Assembly: GCA_023205875.1 (NCBI GenBank) | Contig: CP060758.1 | Location: 868,001 to 932,000 of the forward strand | Length of the DNA: 64,000 nt | Direction: 5' to 3' | Source: Chloropicon primus | Taxonomy: Eukaryota > Chlorophyta > Chloropicophyceae > Chloropicales > Chloropicaceae | Part shown: one piece after another, positions 36,720 to 47,152 of the stretch | Layout: the number at the start of each line of letters is the position of its first letter | Numbering within the stretch: the first letter of the stretch is position 1 | Made by a program: the position numbers and the translations under genes | Notes under the pieces: generated by a model | The model's input: only the letters and a program-made list of their open reading frames with translations | What the model was told of the DNA's origin: nothing | Databases searched by the model: none

Positions 36720-37214
36720 CGTCCTTCCGATCGCGATCGCTGTCAGACTCCGATCCTTGTTCCCCCCTCAAGCGATCGCGATCGAAAATTTTTTGGTTTT
36801 TTCCCGCCTTCTCTCCCGATCGCGATCGCGATCGCGATCGCGATAGAGAAAGAGCCACAGGGACAGCCACGACCAACCCTCGCCGTTGTCGAGTTACTTG
36901 TTTGGACGAGAGGTCGCGAGCGTGGGAAGGGAAGGTGAGGGAGGGAGCGAAAGCGTTTGCGGTGTCTCAGTCGGTGCTCGCCTTGCCAAAGGCGGAGGCG
37001 CTTTCTTTTGTTTCGGTCTGGTTTCGTCGTCCTCCTCCTCCTCCTGCAGTCCTCTGACAACGAACGTTTTGCTGGCTGGCTCTGGCTGTGTTCCGGCGTC
37101 GCACGGAAGGAGGGAGAGGAGAGGGTGGCCCGAAAGAGCGCGATCGCCCGGACCTGCCGTGTTGCTCTGGTCGTTTCTTTTTTTGTGAGAGCGCGTTGTT
37201 TCCTCGAAACGTAA
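36720..37214. promoter_or_regulatory. SCC2/RPN13 bidirectional promoter with GATCGC repeats
   Basis: This 495-bp divergent spacer has three blocks of repeated GATCGC, at 36728-36740, 36772-36784 and 36818-36844. Each block is nearly self-complementary. The rest is GA-rich and should contain both transcription starts. No gene is seen. Confidence 0.6.
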
Positions 37215-38357
37215 ATGTTTGGCTTAGGTCGAGAAGGCGGTGGAATGCCGTCGGGCCAGGTGCTCTGCGAGTACAAGGCGGGGAAGCTCGTGCTGAAGCG
37301 CGACGAGCAGACGGGGAAACATATGATGCACGCGGATAAGAGGAAGGGTCTGATCAGGGTGAAGAGGGAGGACAGCGATGGCCTGGTTCACTTTCAGTGG
37401 TTGGAGCGCATCGCGGGGGTCATGGGCGCTCCCTCGAGGAGCAACCTGGTAGACGACCTTATCCTCTTCCCGCAAGAGGCGGTGATGAAGAAGTCACACC
37501 AGGGAGGGACCGACTCTCGTGTGCACCTGCTGAAGTTTCAGCAAGGGGACAGGAAGCTCTACTTTTGGTTCCAGGAGGATCCCTCTGAGGATGGCGACGA
37601 GAATTTCGTGAAGAAGGTGAACTTGAGCCTGAACGGAAGGACTTCTGAGCCCACCAAGGACGAGGACAAGGGCAGCGGCAGCGGAGCGGAGGAGAAGAAG
37701 GACGGCGACGGCTCCGGGGGCGGAGACGGGAAGGCCACGCCCTCTGGCGGAGACAGGAAGGAGCAGCAGGGGGGCGACAACAAGGACGGCGGCGAGGGAA
37801 ACGGCGGTGACGACGGGGCGGCCACCCCCATGGACACGGCCACCCAGGGCGACGGCGCGGGCGGCGCGGACGCCTCCGCGGCAGAGGTGGAGGAGGAGAC
37901 GGGGGCGGCCGAGCTGACCACGCACCCCCTCGCGGACTTTGGGGGCGGGGTGAGCCAAGAAGCCCTGGCTGCCGCCCTCCTGTCCGCCGCGTCGAGCGTG
38001 GGCGGGCAATTTCCAGCGGCGGTCCAAGGGCCCTCCCTGTCCGACGTGCTCAAGCCCGAGACCATCGTCCCGTTGCTGAGGAACAAGGAGATCCAGGAGA
38101 GGCTCGCGGAGTACCTGCCGGAGGAGCACAGGCACGAGTCGGCAGTCCTCGAGCTTGCCTCCTCGCCCCAATTCCAACAGCAGTTGGAGACGTTCTCCCA
38201 AGCCCTGCAGAGCGGCCAGCTGAACCTGAACGCGTTTGGGATTCCCCACGACGCCCTCACCGTTGCGGATTTCCTCAGATCCATAGAAACCATGTCAGCC
38301 CAGGAGAGCGCCAACCACGGAGGCGGCGAGGGAGACAAGAGCAACGATGCAAAGTGA
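37215..38357 (+). CDS. RPN13: RPN13/ADRM1 proteasomal ubiquitin receptor
   Basis: This 380-residue protein starts with a Pru domain (about 14-125: CEYKAGKLVLK, then DKRKGLIRVKRE, then FHFQW-like VHFQWLER, DDLILFP and RKLYFWFQE). It binds ubiquitin and RPN2 on the 26S proteasome. A Gly/Asp/Lys-rich disordered linker (about 140-225) leads to a DEUBAD domain (about 270-370, LSDVLKPETIVPLL, then LPEEH, then FGIPHDALTVADFL). The DEUBAD recruits and activates UCH37, encoded at 23777 in this same window. All parts of a complete RPN13 are present. The ATG at 37215 begins close to the Pru domain, as usual. Confidence 0.95.
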   Translation: MFGLGREGGGMPSGQVLCEYKAGKLVLKRDEQTGKHMMHADKRKGLIRVKREDSDGLVHFQWLERIAGVMGAPSRSNLVDDLILFPQEAVMKKSHQGGTDSRVHLLKFQQGDRKLYFWFQEDPSEDGDENFVKKVNLSLNGRTSEPTKDEDKGSGSGAEEKKDGDGSGGGDGKATPSGGDRKEQQGGDNKDGGEGNGGDDGAATPMDTATQGDGAGGADASAAEVEEETGAAELTTHPLADFGGGVSQEALAAALLSAASSVGGQFPAAVQGPSLSDVLKPETIVPLLRNKEIQERLAEYLPEEHRHESAVLELASSPQFQQQLETFSQALQSGQLNLNAFGIPHDALTVADFLRSIETMSAQESANHGGGEGDKSNDAK

Positions 38358-38573
38358 AAGACGGTCGGTCCGGGAGGGAGAGGGAAAGAGAAAGAGAGGA
38401 ATAATAATATCAATCTTTAGGAAAACATTTCTTCATACAAGAGGATAAAAGTGCTTTTATTTTGATTTTTTTTGCTATTTCAATTTTGTTTCTTTTCAGT
38501 CAAGAGTTTGTTCCTAAAAGCTCGCTTTTTCTTTTTTATGGGCGAGCTCTAGTCTTGGTCTTATCCGTTAAAC

Positions 38574-40895
38574 CTAGTTGAAAAACTGGAAGAGGAGTCC
38601 GTCTCTGGTGTGCGTAGCGAAGAATGGGGCAAACACGAGGGACTCGACCGCCATGAGCTTAATCAAAATGTTCAGGGAAGGTCCAGAGGTATCCTTGAGT
38701 GGATCACCAACAGTGTCACCAATGACAGCGGCCTTGTGGGCCTCGGTTCCCTTTCCTCCGAGCATGCGTGCATGCTCGGTTCTTCCGGCCTCCAAGTACT
38801 TCTTGGCGTTATCCCAGGCTCCTCCGGTGTTGGAGGCAGAGATGGCAAGCTGGACGCCCGAGATGAGGGCACCAACGAGGACACCAGCAAGGGTACTGAC
38901 TCCGAAGAGGGTTCCGACGACAAGAGGGGTGAAGATGACCAAGGCACCTGGAGGTCCCATCTCGGCAAGAGAGGCCTGCGTGGAGATCTCAATGCACTTC
39001 TTGTACTCTGGCTTCGTGGTACCCTCCATCAAGCCAGGGATAGTGTTGAACTGTCTTCTGACCTCCTCAACCATGGCGAGGGCAGCCCTTCCGACACTCT
39101 TCATGGTCATGGCACTGAACCAGTATGGAAGCATAGCTCCGATCAAGAGTCCAGGGAAGACCTTCTTGTCAAGAATGGAAGCACTGGCAAAGTCAATATC
39201 AGCACGGGTCACGTACGCTCCGAAGAGGGCCAAGGACACGAGGGCGGCAGAGCCAATGGCGAAACCCTTTCCGACGGCGGCGGTGGTGTTTCCGGCGGCG
39301 TCAAGAGCATCAGTTCTCTCACGGATCTCCTCTCCCATCTCGGCCATCTCGGCGATACCTCCGGCGTTATCGGAGATAGGTCCGTAGGCATCAATGGCAA
39401 GGCCAGTGGCCAAGGTTCCGAGCATACCAAGGGCAGAGCAAGCGATTCCGTACATTCCAGAGCAGGCGTAGGAGAAGTAGATGGTCACAGCCAAAGCACA
39501 GCATGGGATGATGCAAGACTTGTAACCAAGGGCAAGTCCGAAGATGATGTTGGTGGCAGCACCGGTCTTGCAAGAGTCGGCGACGTCAATGACTGGCTTG
39601 TAGGTGTTACTGGTGTAGATCTCGGTCATGTGTCCGATCAAGTAACCGGAGACGAGTCCAAGGGCAACAGAGACGAACATCTGCCAGTTGTGCACGGTCT
39701 TGACCGAGTTGTCCGGCATGTAGAGCTGGAACTTGCTTGGGAGGGTTCCGAAGGTAATTCCGAGAACCACAATAAGCATGAACACGGTACTGATCTGGAG
39801 CTGCCTCTTGAGGGTAGGCTCGATCTGAGAAATGTTCTTGGCAGGGGCAATGTCGGTGGCCACCAAGGTGGTGAAGAAGCACACGACGATTCCGCAAGCG
39901 GTGAGCATGAGCGGGTAGTTCATGGCGGCCCAGTTGTGGCTTCCGGCCAAGCAGTTGCCATCGATGCACCTTCCGGCTCCGAGGGAGGACAAGGAAGAGA
40001 CGACGAGGGCAGCGCAAGTGGCCTCGGCGAAGGAGCCGAAGAGATCGGCTCCCATTCCAGCGATGTCACCAACGTTGTCGCCAACGTTGTCAGCAATGAC
40101 GGCAGGGTTCCTTGGGTCATCCTCAGGGATGTCCTTCTCGACCTTTCCGACCAAGTCGGCACCGACGTCGGCGGCCTTGGTGTAGATACCTCCTCCGACT
40201 CTTCCGAAGAGGGCGATGGTGGACCCTCCCAAGCCGTACCCGGTGATGCACTCGTAGAGACCAGCCCAGTCGTCCTTGAAGTAGAACATCTTGAAGAGGA
40301 CGACGGCGGTGAAGAGGATGAGAAGACCCAACCCACTGAGCAAGAATCCCATGACGGCTCCGGACCTGAAGGCGGTCATGAAGGCTGGGGCGACTCCCTT
40401 CCTGGCCTCGAGGGCGGTCCTTCCGTTGGCGTAGGTCGCGATCATCATTCCCAAGTATCCGGACAGGGAGGACGTGGTCGCTCCCAGGATGAAGGAGATG
40501 GTGGAGAACAACGCGATGAAGAGTCCAGGGGCCTGTGGCCTTCCGTCGACGTCGGTCGTGTACTTGGTCTTGAACCCGTCCTGCGAGCCGAGGAGGACGA
40601 AGATCACGGCCGAGAACGCGGCCATGAAGTAGAAGATGTACTTGTACTCCGTGGCGAGGAACCCGACGGCTCCGTCGGTAATCGCGTCCTGAATGTCGGC
40701 AACCTTGGCGGCGACGGAGGCATTCGATCCGGTCCCGGCCTCGAGCAAGGACTCGCTGGTGCCCTCCTCGTCATCCCTGACCTTCACGAGACTGACCCTG
40801 TACCACAAGAACGCAGCGAAGGCCACGGCGAGGAACGTCGAGCCGGGCACGAACACGCTCACGAACGCCGGACTGAATGGGCTATCACTGTCCAT
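38574..40895 (-). CDS. K+-dependent H+-translocating pyrophosphatase
   Basis: This 773-residue, about 16-helix membrane enzyme couples pyrophosphate hydrolysis to proton pumping into vacuoles or acidocalcisomes. The catalytic [11 protein letters not shown], the acidic loop [20 protein letters not shown] and the C-terminal [16 protein letters not shown] are intact. The motif [14 protein letters not shown] has Ala where K+-independent enzymes carry Lys, so it belongs to the type I, K+-dependent class. Codon use is distinct from neighbours: CTC, GGA/GGT and CCT/CCA are favoured over CTG, GGC/GGG and CCC. That is the pattern of a highly expressed gene. The antisense strand is open for 763 codons as a result. 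Confidence 0.97.
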   Translation of the reverse strand: MDSDSPFSPAFVSVFVPGSTFLAVAFAAFLWYRVSLVKVRDDEEGTSESLLEAGTGSNASVAAKVADIQDAITDGAVGFLATEYKYIFYFMAAFSAVIFVLLGSQDGFKTKYTTDVDGRPQAPGLFIALFSTISFILGATTSSLSGYLGMMIATYANGRTALEARKGVAPAFMTAFRSGAVMGFLLSGLGLLILFTAVVLFKMFYFKDDWAGLYECITGYGLGGSTIALFGRVGGGIYTKAADVGADLVGKVEKDIPEDDPRNPAVIADNVGDNVGDIAGMGADLFGSFAEATCAALVVSSLSSLGAGRCIDGNCLAGSHNWAAMNYPLMLTACGIVVCFFTTLVATDIAPAKNISQIEPTLKRQLQISTVFMLIVVLGITFGTLPSKFQLYMPDNSVKTVHNWQMFVSVALGLVSGYLIGHMTEIYTSNTYKPVIDVADSCKTGAATNIIFGLALGYKSCIIPCCALAVTIYFSYACSGMYGIACSALGMLGTLATGLAIDAYGPISDNAGGIAEMAEMGEEIRERTDALDAAGNTTAAVGKGFAIGSAALVSLALFGAYVTRADIDFASASILDKKVFPGLLIGAMLPYWFSAMTMKSVGRAALAMVEEVRRQFNTIPGLMEGTTKPEYKKCIEISTQASLAEMGPPGALVIFTPLVVGTLFGVSTLAGVLVGALISGVQLAISASNTGGAWDNAKKYLEAGRTEHARMLGGKGTEAHKAAVIGDTVGDPLKDTSGPSLNILIKLMAVESLVFAPFFATHTRDGLLFQFFN

Positions 40896-41576
40896 CCTTG
40901 AACAAACTCAAGCGCGCAAACACACACACGCAAGCAACAAAGCGAAGCAGCAAAGAGACGCAGCAGTAGAAGAGTTTGCACCCCCCTTCCGTGACAAGTA
41001 ACAGCAACAAGGTACGCGCACCCTCCTGGCGCCACCTGCTTGGGCAAAAGTGTTCCTCCCCCGCCGAGTAACGAGTTCTCTCAACAGGGGTTTTTCGGCG
41101 GCGCTCGGTAACACGAAATTAGCACAGGTCAGGGGCCCACGGGGGGTTTCGAGCGAAAGATATCTTTGACGTTAGTGTGCCGAAAAAATTGTAAATTGGA
41201 CGAGGGAGGACACCCTGGGCAGCCAGGGTGTCGGAGGAGGAGGCCCTGGCCCTGAACCTTGGTTTTGCCATTTGAGTGTAAAGAGGGATGGAACCAAGTG
41301 GTACACCACCACCTCCTCCTTGGATCATCCCCTCTCTCTCTCTCGGGGGGGGGGGTCGAAGCAATCTTGGCCGCTTCAACTTGAACGGACTTTGGGAAAA
41401 GGGAAAAGTCTGCAGATCTCTTTCTCTCTTTCTTTCTTTCTTTCGTGGGTGTGTAGTTGTTTGTTTTACAAAAGAGCTTTTTACAACAGCAAAGCAAAGC
41501 GAGGCAAGAGAACCCGCGATCCTCACAACGAGACGAGGACGAGCTGCAAAGCTCTTGACTTCATCATATCCAGGCC
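40896..41576. other. gene-free region with hairpin and G-run
   Basis: This 681-bp stretch separates the V-PPase start from the CFAP58 stop. It holds a perfect 12-bp palindrome at 41156-41167, a 10-bp-stem hairpin at 41209-41232, a run of about eleven G near 41345, and a TTTC simple repeat near 41425-41443. It must include the V-PPase promoter. No tRNA or known RNA was recognised, and its open frames are low complexity. Confidence 0.6.
41209..41232. other. perfect hairpin, 10-bp stem and GCAG loop
   Basis: GACACCCTGG and its exact complement flank the tetraloop GCAG. It lies in the gene-free region between the V-PPase and CFAP58 genes. It is not followed by a T-run, so it does not look like a bacterial-style terminator. 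Confidence 0.6.
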
Positions 41577-44377
41577 CTAGGTGGACATGGCAAAGCCCCC
41601 GCCGGTGAACTTGGGGTTGTCGGACTGCTGGGGCATGGCCATCTTTCCGCGGCCGCCACCCCCCATTCCCGGGTTCCCCATGTTGGTGGACTCCTTCATC
41701 AGCCTCTCCTTCCTCCTCTGCTCGTAGTACTTGCGCTTGAGCTCCTGGAGCTCCCTGATCATCCTCTCCTTCTCGTACTTGTACTCGTTGACCTGGGCCT
41801 GGTACATGTTGAGCTCGCTCGTCATCGCCTTCATCTGCCTGGTCTTCTCCCTGAGCATGGTCTGGTACACGTTGAGCTGTTCGGCGACCTCCGGGCCGGG
41901 CTGCCTGGCCAAGATGTTCTTGAGCTCCACGTACAGCTTCTCCTTCTCCACGATGAGGGTGTCCTTCTCCACGACCTCCTCCGTCTTGGCGATCAGTCGC
42001 TTCTGGAGCGTCTGGATCTTCTGGATCATCTCGTAGGTCGAGGGGTCGCTGCCCTCGAGCTTGCGCCAGCGGTGCACGTTCAAGGGGTTCTCCAGCTCCT
42101 CGGAGAGGGCCTTCACCTTGGTCCTCTCCTGGAGGAGCTCCCTGCCGAGCCTGTGGATCTCGGACTTGAGGACGTTGATGTTGGACACGGAGCTCTTCAG
42201 GTTCTGAAGCTCGCGGGTCAGGTCGTTGATCTTGATCTTCAGCACCCTGATCTCCTTGAGCCTGTCGCGGTACTGGGCCTGGCCCTTGAGCAGGGTGCTC
42301 TGCTGAATCTTGATCTTCTCGTACAGCAGGGCCAGCTCGTCGTTCCTGCGGATGAGCTGGGTGCCCAGAATGTCCCTCTCGTTGACCACCTGATCGTACT
42401 CCTTCTTCTGCCTTCCCCTCTCGCTATCGGCCTCGTTGATGATGTGGTTCAGCTTCTCGATCTCGGCCTTCTGGGACGATATGGCGTTGTCCGCCTCCTT
42501 GATCTGGGCGTAAGCCTTGTTGTTCTCCCCCCTGAGATTCTCCTTCTCCTTCTCGACCTTCATGTGCTCGAAGTGCTCCTTCACCAGGCTCAGGTCCTTG
42601 GTGTTGATCTCCTCCTTGAGCTGCTCGATCTGGTGGTTCAATATCTTGAACTTCCTCTTCATCTCCTGGATCTCGTCCTGAGCCTCGATCAGGTTCTTGC
42701 TGTAGAGGTTCCTGTCGGACCTCACGGCCTCGTACAAGTTCTGCTGCTGCTTCAGCCTGTTCTCGCCCTCGGCGATCTTCTTCTGGAGGTCCATGATGTC
42801 GAGCTCCTTGAGCTTGATCTCCTCCAGCTGCTGGAAGTACTTGGAGGTCGCGTCGCTGGCCTCCACGGCGTACTTCTCCCTCTCCTTCTTCAGCTGGTCG
42901 ATCAGCTTGTTCTGCCTCTGGGCCTCTATCTTGTAGGCCTGGAGCTCCTGCTCCAAGTTCTTCCTGGTGTTCTCGTTAATGGCCACCAAATCGATCTGCT
43001 TCTGAGTGGCGTTCTCCGCCTGCGTCTTGAGCTTGTTCAGCAGATCCCTCTCTCTCAGGAGCTCGTCGAGCTTCTTGTGCTCGGAGTCCAGGCTCACCCT
43101 GAGGGACTCGATGTCCTTCTCGGTGGTCTGGAGCTCGTTCTTCAGCATCTCGCGCTGCTTCTCCGCCTCGGACTTGGTCCTCTCCATGTTTCTCAACTTG
43201 TGGTTGGCCGTCTCCCTGGCGCGGTTGACCTTGTTGATCTCCGACTTGAGCGTCGCGATCTCCTCCTCCCTCTGGCGGATGGTGGCCTGCTTCTGGTTGA
43301 TCTCGAGCCTGGTGTTGCTGTTGAGGTGCTTCTGCTCCTCCAGCTCCCTCTGCAGCCTCTGGACCTTGTCTGCCAGCCCGTTGTACTCCCGAGTCACCTT
43401 GTCGTTCAGGCTCTTGGTCTCCCTGAGCTTGAGCTCGAGCCTCGCGATGTGCTCCTCGCCCTGGCTCACGATGTGAAGCTTCTGCTTGATGTCGTACTGC
43501 TTGGCCTCGAGTGACTCTTTGATCTCCTTCATGTCCTTCTCCATCCTCTCCTTCTTCCTCTGCTCCTTCTCGGCCTCGAGCTTCTTGGCCTGCATTTGCT
43601 CCTGCAGCACCTGCAGGCTGCTCTCGAGCTGGAGCTTCTCCGTCTCGCTGGTCCTCAATCTGGTCTGGAACTCCAGTATCTCGCTACGGAGCTTCACGAC
43701 CTGGTTGATCTGAGCGTCCCTCTCCTCGGTGAGCTCGTCCTTCTGCTTCAGCAGCTCGTTCAAGGTGGTCTCCTGGCCAACGCCATAGCTTCCTCCGTCC
43801 TCTATGAGCTTGTTGAGGTTCGCCACCTCCTGCTTCAGTTGCTGGATGGTCTCCTTGGCCCTCGCCTCCTTCTCGTGACTGGCGTCCACAATCTTCCAGG
43901 CCTTCTCGATCTCCTTCTTCAAGCCCGAGATGGTCCCTTGGTCCTCCTCACTAAGCTTCACAGCCGTTTGGATTTTGGCCGTGTTGGCCACAATCTCACT
44001 ACTGAGCTCCCTGCATTTGCGAGCAAGCTTCTTTTCGTTGTCGTGAGACTTCTTGACCGCCCTGAAGAGCTTCTCGTATTCCCCCCTAAAGTTTTCAAGC
44101 GCCGCGTCGCCCGCAAGCTCGTTCAAGACCTGTACCAATCCCAAGCGAAACGAAAAGCAGACACAGGGAACAAGATAATATCATCCAGACATGGGTCAGT
44201 GCCTGCCACAGGCCCACACCTCCAAGTTCCAAGATGCACAACTCGAGGACACCTGCACAAGAGAGACGCCTGTCCGATACTTGTGTAACTCACCGCTTGA
44301 AAGTCCTTCTCCAAGGCCTCGTATGCTTGCGTCTCGTACGCCTCCGCGGCCTTCTTCTCGTCCGCAGTGTCCGCCAT
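41577..44377 (-). CDS. CFAP58: CFAP58 ciliary coiled-coil protein
   Basis: Exons 44377-44294 and 44129-41577 (phase 0, 164-nt intron) give 878 residues, close to the human length. The first exon encodes MADTADEKK and YEALEKDFQA. The second continues VLNELAGDAALENFRGEYEK, and the joined sequence matches the CFAP58 N-terminus (EMERDFQGVLHELSGDKSLEKF in human). CRELSSEIVANTAKI and IEKAWKIVDASHEKE are also conserved. Nearly the whole protein is coiled coil. CFAP58 belongs to the axoneme of motile cilia, so this organism most likely makes a flagellum at some stage. The C-terminal Gly/Met-rich tail is species-specific. Confidence 0.93.
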
Positions 44378-44896
44378 CTTGTCCCCAAGCAACCAAGCCT
44401 AAGCAGGCGCCCCCTCTTCCTCTTCCTACTCGCCCCTCCCTCCCCTCCCCCGAAGGCGGTCAAAGGCGAGTTTCGGAAGAGGTGTCGTATTTCCTTAATC
44501 AACTCCCAAGGTGGGAGGCCATCGAGACGTTAAAACCATTTAGATTTCCGAACATTTCCAATCGACGACGCAAAATCGACGAAATTTTGAAAACCAAGAA
44601 GGACAGGCGAAGGACACACACACACACACACACACACACCAAGGCCAAGGTAAGCGAAGAGGAGAGGCTAGGGCTCTCCTCTGTTGACGATGGTGTGGTG
44701 ATGGCAGGGAAGATCCCTGCTGCTTTGCTTCACATCGCTTGACTGGAGTTGTCCTGACCTGTGGGTTTCGGTGGGATTGGTTTTTTTCTGCTCTCAGGGG
44801 GTGGGCCGACCTTGGCGTATTTGGTTTGGCGTGGGGGAGAGACACAGGCAGGCAGGCAGGCAGAGGGGAGGAAAGGGATCCCGGTGAGAGGGGGGA
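44378..44896. promoter_or_regulatory. divergent intergenic region with CA repeat
   Basis: This 519-bp spacer lies between divergent CFAP58 and the methyltransferase gene. It contains a CA microsatellite at about 44615-44639, an A/T-rich patch near 44525-44595 and a GGCA repeat near 44846-44862. No gene was recognised. Confidence 0.55.
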
Positions 44897-45478
44897 ATGA
44901 CGATGGCGATGGCTGCACCCGGCGGTGGGATGAACGCTTTTCTTACAAAGTATGGGGAGAAGGAAGACTTGAACCAGTACTGGTACTCCAACCACACGAT
45001 AAAGGTGATGGTGGACGAGGTGGTGGCCAACGCCACCAAGGCTTGCTTCCTATCCACGCCGAGCATTTACTTCTCCCTGCCGAAGAAGTCCGAGGTCAGG
45101 AAGCAGAGCTGGCTCTTCGACTTGGACGACCAGTGGGCGAACTTGCCAAACTACTTCAAGTACGACTACAACTTCCCAGAGCAGATCCCCAAGGAGCTGC
45201 ACGGGACGTTCGACTACATCGTCATCGACCCTCCCTTCATCACCGAGGAGGTCTGGGAGAAGTACGGAGAGGCCACGAAGATGCTCCTCAGCCCGAACGG
45301 AAAGGTCCTCCTGACGACTATCCAGGAGAACGCCCCGATGCTCGAGAAGCTCCTTGGGGTGAAGCCAAGGCAGTTCGCTCCATCTATCCCACACCTTGTG
45401 TACCAATACGCGCTCTACACGAACTACGAGTCGGACCCCCTGGCCGAGGTCAACCCCGAGATTCCATCGTGGGACTAG
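44897..45478 (+). CDS. eEF1A lysine methyltransferase 1 (EFM5/N6AMT2 family)
   Basis: This 193-residue protein matches EEF1AKMT1/EFM5: NQYWYSNHT near the start, CFLSTPSIYFSL, the acidic FDLDDQW strand, KYDYNFPEQIPKEL, then the catalytic-site motif DPPF (111-114) and ITEEVWEKYGEATKMLL. The family trimethylates a lysine on translation elongation factor eEF1A using S-adenosylmethionine. The DPPF motif, shared with N6-adenine methyltransferases, is intact. It is slightly shorter than the human enzyme because the N-terminal extension is short. The ATG at 44897 is followed by two in-frame ATGs within four codons, so the exact start is open. Confidence 0.9.
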   Translation: MTMAMAAPGGGMNAFLTKYGEKEDLNQYWYSNHTIKVMVDEVVANATKACFLSTPSIYFSLPKKSEVRKQSWLFDLDDQWANLPNYFKYDYNFPEQIPKELHGTFDYIVIDPPFITEEVWEKYGEATKMLLSPNGKVLLTTIQENAPMLEKLLGVKPRQFAPSIPHLVYQYALYTNYESDPLAEVNPEIPSWD

Positions 45479-46004
45479 GAGGTGGGGGCTCCCAAGCGAA
45501 CTGCGCCCGCCGCCCTCCGGCACTTTATTCAAGCACTTTTTCTGTTGTATCATTAGCAGTAATCCATTATTTCAGTCCATTCTTTCTTTGGCAGGACGAA
45601 GAGACGGGGAGGGAGGCCTTCCGTCCTGTGTCTGACACCCCCGTCCGAGTGTCACCTTCCAAGGCACCCCCATTCCTCGTCGGACGTTCCGGTCACTCGA
45701 CGGCTTCCTCGTTGTTCTTGAGGGGGATCCCTCCTGATGGCCGTCTCCGGCACAGGCAAGGGGCAAAGATTGGAGAGCAGCAGTTCCCGACCTCCTCTTA
45801 AGCACCATGACCTGATGGGGGTCCATGCCATGCCCCCTCACACACACACACACACACTCTCCCTGCAGAGGAAAAGGGGGCCAAGCAATTCGCGGGGGTG
45901 GTCGAGGCGAGAGGACAGGGTGGTTGGTTGTGGCGTGGGCGTGGGCGGGTGGGCCGAAGGGGTGGGACTGGGAGGCCGAGGGACGTGTTTCGTCGCCTCG
46001 CCCC
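45479..46004. other. intergenic region with CA repeat
   Basis: This 526-bp stretch lies between two co-oriented genes. It contains a CA microsatellite at about 45838-45858 followed by CTCTCCCTGCAG, which looks like a splice acceptor. An upstream non-coding or short coding exon of the TBC gene is therefore possible. No other gene is seen. Confidence 0.5.
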
Positions 46005-47047
46005 ATGCACGGCGTCGGCGAGGTTTTGGGCTACAACAGCGCCGCGAGTCGGAGGGGGACCCTCGCGGAGCTCCAGGTGGTCCGTTACCCAACCGTGCCT
46101 TCGCTCGAGCAGTACAAGAATGTGGACGTGCAAGTGGGAGGCCGTCTCTTCCAGCAGGTGCCGCCCAAGAGGAGGACGGACTTGTGGGCGAACCTCACGA
46201 GAATGACGTTCACTGGGCGGGAGAGCGTGATGAAGTACCCCGGACTTCAAGCACAGGTAGGAAAGAACGAGTCCTTTCTCCCGTGGGGTGTGGCTTCGCT
46301 GCACCGCGCTCGGCCCTCTTTCGTCGCCCTCGCCCTCGCTGACGCCGCCGCGGGTGCCCCTTCGTGCTGCTGCCGGAAAAAAACCGAACGAACGCCCAAC
46401 ACCTTGATGGGAGAGCCCAGACGGTGAGCCAGAAGACTTGTGGCGAGATAGAGAAGGACATCCCTCGGACCTTTCCCGACGTCCCGGGGTTCAACGACCC
46501 CGCAGGTCAGAGGAGGCTGATGCGAATACTGAGGAGCTACGCCGCCCTCGACCCAGAGGTGGGGTACTGCCAAGGAATGAATTTTGTCGCTGGATTGATT
46601 CTCAAGTACCTGCCGAACGAGTCGGAGGCCTTCGGGACGTTTTGCGTTCTCATGAGGGACAGGAACTACAGGGAACTCTTCTTGCCTGACATGACCCAGC
46701 TGCAGCACAGGATGAGCCAGCTGGAGGGGATGCTCCCCCCAAACATTTCGGCAAAGCTGAGGAACTGCGGCATCAGCCCCGCCTTGTACGCTCCCCAGTG
46801 GCTGCTCAGCTGCTTTAGCAACGAGTTCCCCACGACCTTTGGTGCCAGAATCATAGATGCCCTGCTCGGGGGACAGACCTTGGTGGCAGAGGTGTTGATG
46901 AGGGTGGCGCTGGAGATCTTCAGGGCCATAGACTTTCCCGGGCAGGAGGATTTCGAGACGGTTCTGAGGACAGTCAGGGAGGGACCCAGGAAGTGGAACG
47001 AGCAGCAACTCTCGGCCGTGCTCACGAGAGCCTTGCTGCAGCAGTGA
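46005..47047 (+). CDS. TBC-domain Rab GTPase-activating protein
   Basis: Exons 46005-46256 and 46421-47047 (phase 0, 164-nt intron, GTAGGA donor, CCCAG acceptor) give 292 residues. The TBC domain begins with LFQQVPPKRRTDLW and includes both catalytic fingers: EIEKDIPRTFP (Arg100) and GYCQGMNF (Gln135). It should accelerate GTP hydrolysis by a Rab protein in membrane traffic. It consists of little more than the TBC domain. The ATG at 46005 gives a 45-residue lead-in, but a CA repeat and acceptor-like site upstream leave room for an extra 5' exon. Confidence 0.85.
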
Positions 47048-47152
47048 CGCAATGGTGTAGACTACGCTTCTTGTGCGAGAGGAATGTATGGTGGATTGTG
47101 TTCATATATGTAGAGAAATTGCGCTTTTTGCTGCTTGTACACTACGCTTCTC

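Noticed and set aside
36728-36844. GCGATCGC clusters taken as a cyanobacterial HIP1 signal or contamination
   Set aside because: They occur only in one promoter, as tandem runs; the surrounding genes are eukaryotic and no other part of the window is enriched.
38610-40901. 763-codon open frame antisense to the V-PPase
   Set aside because: Mirror of a highly codon-biased gene; its composition is Gly/Glu/His-rich without any domain.
41119-41526. 135-codon minus-strand ORF between V-PPase and CFAP58
   Set aside because: Low-complexity Lys/Arg/Glu and Pro runs from TTTC and CTCT repeats, no recognisable domain, no good splice context.
42072-43514. 480-codon open frame antisense to CFAP58
   Set aside because: Leu/Val-rich shadow of a Lys/Glu/Gln coiled coil.
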